Shown here one piece after another: positions 26,101 through 33,374 of a stretch of DNA of 33,374 bases (positions are counted from its first letter, which is position 1; the number at the start of each line of letters is the position of its first letter). A program made the position numbers and the translations under genes. Below the pieces are notes generated by a model. It was not told the DNA's origin. It worked only from the letters and a program-made list of their open reading frames with translations, and did no database searches. This DNA comes from Parcubacteria group bacterium (GTDB lineage: Bacteria; Patescibacteriota; Patescibacteriia; Magasanikbacterales; GCA-002688135), in contig NZCD01000015.1 in NCBI GenBank assembly GCA_002688135.1, positions 1-33,374 on the forward strand, in the 5' to 3' direction.

Positions 26101-27847
26101 CTGCCTTGATGCGTCGGATACCTTGTGAACTTGATTCTTCCTTAATGATTTTAAAACTCTTAATTTCACCAGTCGACACAACATGCGGACCTCCGCAAAT
26201 CTCTTTAGATGCATCTCCAACAAAGTACACTTTAATTTTATCTCCAATTTGCGCATATGCATCATCAAACAATCCGATAGCGCCACGTTCTTTTGCTTCT
26301 TCAACAGAAAGCATTTCAAATTGAACAGGAATATTTTTTTCAATATTCTCGTTCACAATGGCCTCTACACGAGCTTTCTCATCATCAGTTAATTTATCAG
26401 GATGAGAAAAATCAAATCGTAATCTCTTTGCCGTAATGTTAGATCCTTTTTGCTCAACATGATCACCTAAAACCTCTCGCAATGCAGCATGCAACAAATG
26501 CGTCGCAGTGTGCCCCATGATTGTTTTTGGATCACTATCAGCTAATCCTCCTGCAAACTTTTGCCCTGCTCCTGCGCGAGATAATTCTTGATGTTTCTTA
26601 AACTCTTCATCAAATACTTTGTGATCAACCATTTGTCCTTTTTCACGAGCAAGCTCAATCGTTAATTCCAAGGGAAATCCATATGTTGAAAACAAATGAA
26701 ACGCATGTTCACCAGATAACTCATGCTTGGCAATCATCTTTTCAAACTCCTTTAAACCACGCTTGATTGTTTTAGAAAATTTATCTTCTTCTGTTTGAAG
26801 GCAAGAAATAACATGTTCTTTATTTTCAGAGAGTTCCGGATAAGCTTCAGAATATTCAGAAATCACAACTTCGGCAAGATCAACAGTAAATGCATCTTCA
26901 ATCCCAATCATACGACCATGACGAATCGCACGACGTATTAAACGTCTAATAATATAGCCCTGATCAACATTAGATGGAGATAATCCAGCACGATCCGCAA
27001 GCATGAAAGTAGCCGAACGCATATGATCAGCAATAATTCTCACAGAAGTTTCGTCCGCACCCTCATCTGCACGCTCTTCAATTTTCTGAATAATAGGAAT
27101 AAATAACTCTGTGTCATATACGCTTACCTGTCCTTGTAATACTGCAGCAGTTCTTTCAAGCCCCATTCCCGTATCAACATTCTTTTGAGAAAGCGGTTTC
27201 AGCTCATCACCAACCTTATCAAACTCCATGAAAACATTATTCCAAATCTCAACCCAACGATCATCAGATGGATCAAAAGTATCAGGAACATCAACACCAC
27301 CAGTCCAATAAAAAATTTCAGTGTCAGGGCCTTGTGGTCCAGGATGCTTTCCGCCAGCAGGCCACCAATTATCATCCTTTCCTAAATAAGAAATTCGTTT
27401 TTCTGGAATTCCTAATTCGATCCACAACTTTGCAGATTCGTCATCGCGAGACGCATCATCATCTCCAGCAAACACACTTACCGCCAACATGTTCACATCC
27501 AACCCGAGCCACTTATCAGAAGTGAGAAACTCAAAACTCCACTTGATTGAATCATCCTTAAAATAATCACCAAGCGACCAATTCCCCAACATCTCAAAAA
27601 AAGTAAGATGCGTATTATCCCCCACCTCATCAATATCACCAGTACGCACACATTTCTGATAATCAACCAAACGAGTACCAGAAGGATGAGCCTCCCCCAT
27701 TAAATAGGGAACTAAAGGGTGCATGCCCGCTGTTGTAAACAATACAGATGGGTCATTTTCAGGAATTAAAGAAGCGGAAGGAATATGTGTATGTCCCTTT
27801 TCTACAAAAAATTTGATAAATGTTTCTCGTAATTGATGTGCAGTCAT
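26087..27847 (-). CDS. alaS: Alanyl-tRNA synthetase, short form lacking the C-terminal domain
   Basis: MTAHQLRETFIKFFVEKGHTHIPSASLIPENDPSVLFTTAGMHPLVPYLMG; editing motifs HTATHLLHAALREVLG and CGGPHV. Confidence 0.93.
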   Translation of the reverse strand: MTAHQLRETFIKFFVEKGHTHIPSASLIPENDPSVLFTTAGMHPLVPYLMGEAHPSGTRLVDYQKCVRTGDIDEVGDNTHLTFFEMLGNWSLGDYFKDDSIKWSFEFLTSDKWLGLDVNMLAVSVFAGDDDASRDDESAKLWIELGIPEKRISYLGKDDNWWPAGGKHPGPQGPDTEIFYWTGGVDVPDTFDPSDDRWVEIWNNVFMEFDKVGDELKPLSQKNVDTGMGLERTAAVLQGQVSVYDTELFIPIIQKIEERADEGADETSVRIIADHMRSATFMLADRAGLSPSNVDQGYIIRRLIRRAIRHGRMIGIEDAFTVDLAEVVISEYSEAYPELSENKEHVISCLQTEEDKFSKTIKRGLKEFEKMIAKHELSGEHAFHLFSTYGFPLELTIELAREKGQMVDHKVFDEEFKKHQELSRAGAGQKFAGGLADSDPKTIMGHTATHLLHAALREVLGDHVEQKGSNITAKRLRFDFSHPDKLTDDEKARVEAIVNENIEKNIPVQFEMLSVEEAKERGAIGLFDDAYAQIGDKIKVYFVGDASKEICGGPHVVSTGEIKSFKIIKEESSSQGIRRIKAVVGN

Positions 27848-27904
27848 AAATATAAATCATGTTATCCGAATACACAGTGTAATAAAATCCTGATATTTAC
27901 GCAA

Positions 27905-27925
27905 TAAAAAAGCCCCGTAGGGCTT
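27905..27925 (-). terminator. Intrinsic terminator after the small membrane-protein gene
   Basis: AGCCC-TAC-GGGGCTTTTTTA on the minus strand. Confidence 0.85.
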
Positions 27926-28218
27926 TAAGATGGATCCTGCTTCTCTACAACATTCAAATGCGTAGCTTCTTTAATGCGTTGTGTACGAGCTGGACCACGA
28001 GGAGTCGTGGATCGAATTGATCGCCGATGAGTGCGATGGGCTCGCAAATACTGACGTGTGCAATGACCAACTAAATATGGAATACACAAAACAAGTGTAA
28101 TACCGCTCACTAACATAGAAATGATATGAAACCAGCCATATGCAGTAATTGCTATGATCGAGGCAACCATCATCCCAACAAGCAAACCCAAACGAAACTC
28201 ATCTCCTGAATCGTACAT
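27925..28218 (-). CDS. Small orphan membrane protein
   Basis: AAGGAGG-aatc-ATG; MYDSGDEFRLGLLVGMMVASIIAITAYGWFHIISMLVSGITLVLCIPYLVG, two TM segments and a basic tail. Start trimmed from 28299. Confidence 0.7.
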   Translation of the reverse strand: MYDSGDEFRLGLLVGMMVASIIAITAYGWFHIISMLVSGITLVLCIPYLVGHCTRQYLRAHRTHRRSIRSTTPRGPARTQRIKEATHLNVVEKQDPS

Positions 28219-28237
28219 GATTCCTCCTTTGACAACA

Positions 28238-29299
28238 CTATGCATAACACAATGTATCGACAGCGTCAATAACACCACCACCCAAACACTCGTCTCCACT
28301 GTAGATAACCAAAAATTGTCCTGGCGGGACAGATTTTACAGGAGATGCAAATGAAATCATATTGTTATTTAAAGTAATGACTTCTCCGCCGTGAAGGTAC
28401 CTAACATGCCCTACAAGTTTTTCTGAAGAGTGTGGTTTTCTAATCCAATGCACACTTGCTAAAGATGCTCCAGAAGCAGACAAAGCAGGATGATCATCAC
28501 CAGCTGCAACAGTCACAGTATTTGTAACCGCATCTTTCTCAACTACATAATACGGTACGCCACCACCAACGCCAAATCCTTTCCGCTGTCCTATCGTAAA
28601 AAACTGTACTCCGTCATGCTCGCCAAGAATCTTTCCATCCGTATCTTTAATAACACCTTTCTTTTCTGGTAACCGCTCTTTTAAGAATGTTTTTAAAGCA
28701 ACATTTCCCACAAAACATATTCCGCGAGTAGACCTCTTATCTGCAACACAAAGGCTCAAATCACTCGCAATTTTTCTGACTTCATCTTTTGTCTTCTCTC
28801 CGAGAGGAAATAATGTTTTAGAAAGTTGATTCTGTGTGAGTCTATGTAAAAAATAAGACTGATCTTTTTTATTATCTTTCCCTTTTAATAATGCAAATCG
28901 ATCACTGCGCTGCTCAACACGAGCATAGTGACCAGTCGCAATAAAATCACAATTCAACTTTTCAGCATCCTTCAATAACAATTCAAATTTTACCAAAGAA
29001 TTACATAACACATCTGGATTCGGTGTCCGACCTGCTGCATATTCAGCATACATATATTCTGTAACATGCTCACGGTATGCATCCTCATAATCAAAAGTCA
29101 CAACCTCAATTCCCAATTCAGCACCTACTCGCAACGCATCACGACGATCCTCAATCCAACACGGATCAAATCCATGATCACCAGACCAGCATTTCATAAA
29201 TGCACCAACAACCTCATAACCTTCCTGTAACAAAAAATGCGCCGCAACAGCACTGTCGACGCCGCCAGATAATCCAAGTAATACGCGCTTTTTTGTCAT
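28238..29299 (-). CDS. mnmA: tRNA-specific 2-thiouridylase MnmA
   Basis: LLGLSGGVDSAVAAHFLLQEGYEVVGAFMK, PNPDVLCNSLVKF, ATGHYARV, KDQSYFL, GICFVG. Start trimmed from 29326. Confidence 0.95.
   Translation of the reverse strand: MTKKRVLLGLSGGVDSAVAAHFLLQEGYEVVGAFMKCWSGDHGFDPCWIEDRRDALRVGAELGIEVVTFDYEDAYREHVTEYMYAEYAAGRTPNPDVLCNSLVKFELLLKDAEKLNCDFIATGHYARVEQRSDRFALLKGKDNKKDQSYFLHRLTQNQLSKTLFPLGEKTKDEVRKIASDLSLCVADKRSTRGICFVGNVALKTFLKERLPEKKGVIKDTDGKILGEHDGVQFFTIGQRKGFGVGGGVPYYVVEKDAVTNTVTVAAGDDHPALSASGASLASVHWIRKPHSSEKLVGHVRYLHGGEVITLNNNMISFASPVKSVPPGQFLVIYSGDECLGGGVIDAVDTLCYA
28241..28269 (-). promoter_or_regulatory. Promoter of the small membrane-protein gene, inside the mnmA 3' end
   Basis: TTGACG (28264-28269)-N17-TATGCA (28241-28246), TGTGT before the -10. 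Confidence 0.6.
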
Positions 29300-29307
29300 A
29301 GAAACAC

Positions 29308-29336
29308 AGAGTAGTACATGACGCACCGCGCGTCAA
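29308..29336 (-). promoter_or_regulatory. mnmA promoter with leaderless geometry
   Basis: TTGACG (29331-29336)-N17-TACTCT (29308-29313), 8 nt to ATG at 29299. Confidence 0.7.
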
Positions 29337-29343
29337 TGTGGCG

Positions 29344-29460
29344 AGCTTTTAGCTGTTAGCTTTCAGCTGTCAGGAAATGAGGCGAGCAAAGCTCGCAATT
29401 AAAAAACGTCGCCTCTGGCGACACATTGTCTAAAAGCTAACAGCTAACAGCTGAAAGCTC
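29344..29460. repeat. Intergenic periodic-word inverted repeat, element E
   Basis: Arms gagcttttagctgttagctttcagctgtcag / ctaaaagctaacagctaacagctgaaagctc; core hairpins GCGAGC-AAA-GCTCGC and GTCGCC-TCT-GGCGAC. Confidence 0.9.
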
Positions 29461-29462
29461 AA

Positions 29463-30104
29463 TCAAGCCAATTCCAACATACACTGCTCCAGTACAACAG
29501 GACACGAAGGACGCCCTGGAACTTCATGATGTTTAAAACAACGAGCCTCATATAATTCCGCTGCTCCAATTATGTGTACAGGACTATCATATGATGCAGC
29601 ATTCCCATCAATTAAGCGTTGAGTCCGAGAAGCCGTATTACCACAAACACGCCCATCAGGGCGCGCTCCTGTACATACAGCACTAAGTTGTACAACTTTA
29701 TCAGCAGAAACAAGTAAGTCAGCCATGGTTCTCTCTCCAGAAGCAAAAGGGAATGCTTCTCCGCGAAAATCTAAAGTCAATCCAGCAACCTTTACATAAA
29801 CACGACTTTCAACCAACGCACGAATAACATCGATAATTCCATCATCAAAAAACTGCGCTTCATCAATTACAACATCATTACAACTCCTATCCAGCTTTGT
29901 CAAAATCTGCTTGCTATGATCAACAGGAACCGCCTCTAGATGAACACCATCCATAGAAGCCATCTGATCTTTCTGAGCATAACGAGCATCATGCTCAAAT
30001 TTAAACAACTGCACCTTACGACCACCAATGCGATCACGACGAACCAAACGAATCAATTCCGCAGTCTTGCCTGAAAACATCGGACCACAAATTACAGTCA
30101 ACAT
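29463..30104 (-). CDS. tdk: Thymidine kinase
   Basis: MLTVICGPMFSGKTAELIRL, VVIDEAQFF, AGLTLDFRGEAF, zinc-site cysteines. Confidence 0.97.
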   Translation of the reverse strand: MLTVICGPMFSGKTAELIRLVRRDRIGGRKVQLFKFEHDARYAQKDQMASMDGVHLEAVPVDHSKQILTKLDRSCNDVVIDEAQFFDDGIIDVIRALVESRVYVKVAGLTLDFRGEAFPFASGERTMADLLVSADKVVQLSAVCTGARPDGRVCGNTASRTQRLIDGNAASYDSPVHIIGAAELYEARCFKHHEVPGRPSCPVVLEQCMLELA

Positions 30105-30107
30105 ATG

Positions 30108-30266
30108 TTAGTTTGTAGTTTGTAGTGAGCAGTTATTTAGTTTGTAGTTTGTAGTGAGTAGAAATGTGTCGCCGAAGGCGACAATCTATAAACATCGCTT
30201 CGCGATACATTCACTACAAACTACCAACTACTCACTACAAACTAACAAGTTATCAACTACAAACTA
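30108..30266. repeat. Intergenic periodic-word inverted repeat, element D
   Basis: TAGTTTGTAGTTTGTAGTGAG words on the left and complements on the right, with core hairpins GTCGCC-GAA-GGCGAC (30168-30182) and ATCGC-TTC-GCGAT (30194-30206). Confidence 0.9.
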
Positions 30267-30268
30267 AA

Positions 30269-32527
30269 TTATTGAATACCCAGGATACCCCTCAACTGCT
30301 TAACTCGCGTTGAAACAGCTTCATTTCCAGGGTCACGTTTCAAAACCTCTTCAAAATATCGCAATGCAACCTCCCTATCTCCTCGTCTATCAAATATCAC
30401 GCCCGCACTAAACAAAGCATTCGCATTATTTGGATTAACTGCCAGCGCTGCATTAAACACTGTCAACGCGCGATCCCAGTCTCCATCACTCGCTCGATTA
30501 AAATACAAACGACCAAGCTGGAATAAAAATGTATCGTTCTGTCGACCAACCTGCAAAGCTTTCTCTAGCTCACTAATTGCACGGTCAATATCTTCTTCCT
30601 GTTCATAATAAGCAGCCAACTGAATATATGCATCCAAATAATCTACTTTCAAACGAATTGCTTCCTCAAATGCTTCCTTAGCCTCGGTCGTTTTCCCTTC
30701 AGCATATTTAGCTTGCCCAAGTTGCAAATGCAATGTTGGATTTGAAGGCTCAAGCGCTACAGCTTTTTCAAATGAATCTGAAACAAATGGAATTACCTGA
30801 AGCGTAAAAGATCTAGCATTTAGATACATATTCGCCAATGTTTCCCAAGTATCAACACTCCGTGGTGATGTTTCTGTTGCAATACGAGCTTCATCAACTG
30901 CTTTAGCGACTAGCCGAGCAATCAAATCCGGAGATCCATCCGCCTGACCTGCAACCACACGCGCTTCATTCAAATATGCTTGTGCTAACGCCACCCTGTA
31001 CCGAGCACTTTTCTTGTTTAAGCTAGTCGCATTCGTCAACATCGTAATTTGTTGCGCAGGTGAAGACGCAGTTGTCTGTGCATTAGTATATTGAACTTCA
31101 GCTGCATAGTAACGACCTGAAAAAATTGCAAAAACAATTCCACCTGCAAATAGCAGCACAACGCTAAACGAAGTTGCTAAAAGATATTGTGGAGAACTTT
31201 TCAGTGAGATTTCAATCTGATCATGCTTTGACGCCGGCACAAGAGCTGACGACAACATCGCCAATAACATAAAAAATAACAACCAAGAATTAATAGACAA
31301 ATGAATAAAAAACATTGAAACAAATAATGTAATCCATACAGGAGCAATCAGATACACAAAAGATGATTTAGCATTAAATCTACCAGATGCACGCGCCTTT
31401 TCACTTAAAGACCTCATCCACAAGCCTGTGATATAACCCAACACAATCAAAATCAAAAACACGAAAGCAAGCGCACCCAACACCCCAGTTTCAGCGATCA
31501 TTGATACAAATGTCGAATATGGTTTACCAAATCTGATACGCCACGCAAAATTATTCTGATTAAGCGCCTCTGGTTTAAATTGAGAAAAATCATGAACAAA
31601 TGTTGCTGGACCAGATCCTAACAAAAATTTCTTAGTATCATCTGTAACAGTACTCCATGCAACATCATATGAAGACCCAACTCCCAACGCAACCTCAACA
31701 GGGAGCTGAAAATCTACCAATCGAGGAGTTTTTAAAAATATAAACAATACCGCAATTACCACCAATGCAAACGTTGCTGTGATCCAAGGTAAACGCAAAA
31801 AATCGGCATATGTCAGCATGAACGCGAGAAGTATTGCCAATCCAATTGCCAAAACAATGTAAACGACCTTAAATCCAATCGACAAAATTATAAACAAAGA
31901 AAGTGCGGCAACAACAGACGCCATAATGTCAATAACCCATGACTTCTTCTTAACAGATAGTAACGCAACCGACCCAAGCAACAACATGGTCAAGTACACG
32001 CCAAATTCAGAATTAGACAAAGAAGTAGAATTAGAAATTATCACACTAAAATCAGAAAACTGTATAACCTTAAATTTATCCAATAAAAACCATACTCCAG
32101 CTAACACACCACCAAACGCAGCACTTCCAAGCAGATAAAGCCTCGATCGATCAGTAATAAAAATCTGCGTGACCAAAAAAGCATATGCAACCAAAAAAAC
32201 AAGAGCAAGCACGCTCATTTGAATATTATTATAATCCCCAACAAAACTTAAAAAACGATCCAAAGAAAAAAGTCCAGCAAGTACAACAACTCCAAGGTAA
32301 ACCAATATCGGAACATCAAATGCAGTTCGATGTATAACAAATTTTCTAGTAACCGATCCCTCTAGTAACCACAACATTAACGCCAAAAGAATAATTCCAT
32401 ACAACAAAAAATGCTTATTTAACTCCAGCACCTCAAGCGTATAAGGCAGAAAAAAAACAGGCATCAGCACGGTGACTAGCATAAGAAGCCCAGTTACAGC
32501 ACGCCTAATAAAGGTAGTAGATTGCAT
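30269..32527 (-). CDS. O-antigen ligase-like membrane protein with C-terminal TPR repeats
   Basis: N-terminal polytopic region with LLGSGPATFVHDFSQFKP loop; C-terminal TPRs (PTLHLQLGQAKYAEGKTTEAKEAFEEAIRLK, NANALFSAGVIFDRRGDREVALRYFEEVLKRDPGN). Confidence 0.88.
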   Translation of the reverse strand: MQSTTFIRRAVTGLLMLVTVLMPVFFLPYTLEVLELNKHFLLYGIILLALMLWLLEGSVTRKFVIHRTAFDVPILVYLGVVVLAGLFSLDRFLSFVGDYNNIQMSVLALVFLVAYAFLVTQIFITDRSRLYLLGSAAFGGVLAGVWFLLDKFKVIQFSDFSVIISNSTSLSNSEFGVYLTMLLLGSVALLSVKKKSWVIDIMASVVAALSLFIILSIGFKVVYIVLAIGLAILLAFMLTYADFLRLPWITATFALVVIAVLFIFLKTPRLVDFQLPVEVALGVGSSYDVAWSTVTDDTKKFLLGSGPATFVHDFSQFKPEALNQNNFAWRIRFGKPYSTFVSMIAETGVLGALAFVFLILIVLGYITGLWMRSLSEKARASGRFNAKSSFVYLIAPVWITLFVSMFFIHLSINSWLLFFMLLAMLSSALVPASKHDQIEISLKSSPQYLLATSFSVVLLFAGGIVFAIFSGRYYAAEVQYTNAQTTASSPAQQITMLTNATSLNKKSARYRVALAQAYLNEARVVAGQADGSPDLIARLVAKAVDEARIATETSPRSVDTWETLANMYLNARSFTLQVIPFVSDSFEKAVALEPSNPTLHLQLGQAKYAEGKTTEAKEAFEEAIRLKVDYLDAYIQLAAYYEQEEDIDRAISELEKALQVGRQNDTFLFQLGRLYFNRASDGDWDRALTVFNAALAVNPNNANALFSAGVIFDRRGDREVALRYFEEVLKRDPGNEAVSTRVKQLRGILGIQ

Positions 32528-32623
32528 ACAATATAAATATCATTCCGGCAAAAGCCAAGATCAATTCCAAATTAGTATAGCACAACAAATCATTATCAAA
32601 ATCCTACTTATGCACAGAAATAA

Positions 32624-33374
32624 CTAAAATTTAATAACATCACCAGGGTTAAGAGAACCTGAAGATGGCAAATCACTCTTTTTATCAGAAGTCTGATCAT
32701 TCTTTCTGTAATGATGACGCGATGGACGAGGTTTTTGATCAGAACCAGTTACTTTCGATTGATTTCGATTACGCTGATCTTGCTGCTTTTTCTTTGGTTG
32801 AGGAGATTTTTTTAGAGCATCAGCTATACTGATTTCAGGCTGTACGGTCGGTCGATAAGTATTCTGTGAAGGACGCGATGATGGTTTGCGCAAATCACGA
32901 CGCTGTCGGCGTTGTTCATAACGCTGGGACGTACTTGGACCACTAGCTTGCGATGCGGGCGGTGTTGATGATGCAGGAGTCGGACGGGTTCGATTTGCAG
33001 TAGGCGGAGAATCAGAACGAGGAGTAGGTTTATCAAACTTGTCAGGCGAATCTCCAGCTTTATGCGCATGATTTTCCGCCGTTGGTGTGATCCCCTGCTT
33101 TCGCAATTCATAACAATCCGGACAATACACCGGACGATCTCCTGTTGGACGAAATGGAGGATTAAATTCCTTTTTACAATCAGTACACTTTGCAATAATC
33201 TTTGGTTTCTTTTTTGCAGCCTTTGCTGCTTTGGCCGCCAACTTAGCTTCAGTCATTGAGCCCTGCATCGCTTCAGAAAACTTCGCAATCTTTGTTTCCA
33301 TTACAGCTCGCTTTACTGCAAACCGTTCTCTAGAAGCACGAACTACTTTATCGTAACTTCCAGTTGGTTTTGAA
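32624..33374 (-). CDS. Zinc-ribbon (CxxC...CxxC) protein with disordered basic tail; 5' end runs off the window
   Basis: CTDCKKEFNPPFRPTGDRPVYCPDC; Pro/Arg/Ser-rich tail. Frame stays open upstream of ORF-track start 33301 (SKPTGSYDKVVRASRERFAVKRAVMETK). Confidence 0.7.
   Translation of the reverse strand, partial: SKPTGSYDKVVRASRERFAVKRAVMETKIAKFSEAMQGSMTEAKLAAKAAKAAKKKPKIIAKCTDCKKEFNPPFRPTGDRPVYCPDCYELRKQGITPTAENHAHKAGDSPDKFDKPTPRSDSPPTANRTRPTPASSTPPASQASGPSTSQRYEQRRQRRDLRKPSSRPSQNTYRPTVQPEISIADALKKSPQPKKKQQDQRNRNQSKVTGSDQKPRPSRHHYRKNDQTSDKKSDLPSSGSLNPGDVIKF

Noticed and set aside
27925-28299. Upstream start of the small membrane protein (METSVWVVVLLTLSIHCVMHSVVKGG)
   Set aside because: Overlaps mnmA 3' coding sequence and the promoter; AAGGAGG-aatc-ATG at 28218 is a much better start.
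30108-30266. Periodic TAGTTTGTAGT words as a CRISPR array
   Set aside because: Word period is only ~7-10 nt with no unique spacers, and arms are inverted rather than direct repeats.

Overview
The window looks like a Patescibacteria/CPR-type bacterial chromosome segment. This is inferred from gene content and from several reduced or degenerate core proteins; there is no rRNA in the window to confirm it. Contents: serS, an FtsQ/POTRA protein, a coiled-coil M23 peptidase, gltX, a WecG/TagA glycosyltransferase, clpB with a perfect CIRCE operator, a secreted putative wall-hydrolase-like protein, a LigB/Memo-like protein, priA-def-fmt, a flippase/fused glycosyltransferase/O-antigen-ligase block, a reduced alpha-operon-like cluster (infA-rpmJ-rpsM-rpsK-rpsD-rpoA-rplQ-rplM-rpsI), alaS, mnmA, tdk, an O-antigen-ligase-TPR protein and a zinc-ribbon protein. 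Observations beyond gene content: (1) a family of intergenic inverted repeats whose arms are built from short periodic words around conserved GTCGCC-NNN-GGCGAC mini-hairpins; (2) an unidentified ~440-nt structured ncRNA candidate with its own promoter and terminator, whose -35 overlaps that of the divergent gene; (3) five genes with a fixed -10/N8/ATG geometry predicting leaderless mRNAs, contrasted with three orphan genes that have strong promoters, Shine-Dalgarno sites and terminators; (4) a long imperfect hairpin between rpsD and rpoA; (5) a PriA homologue that appears to have lost its helicase motifs; (6) RpoA without the alpha-CTD and a short AlaRS; (7) a REP-like repeat that supplies the N-terminus of a secreted protein. 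All calls come from reading the sequence; no searches or folding programs were run.
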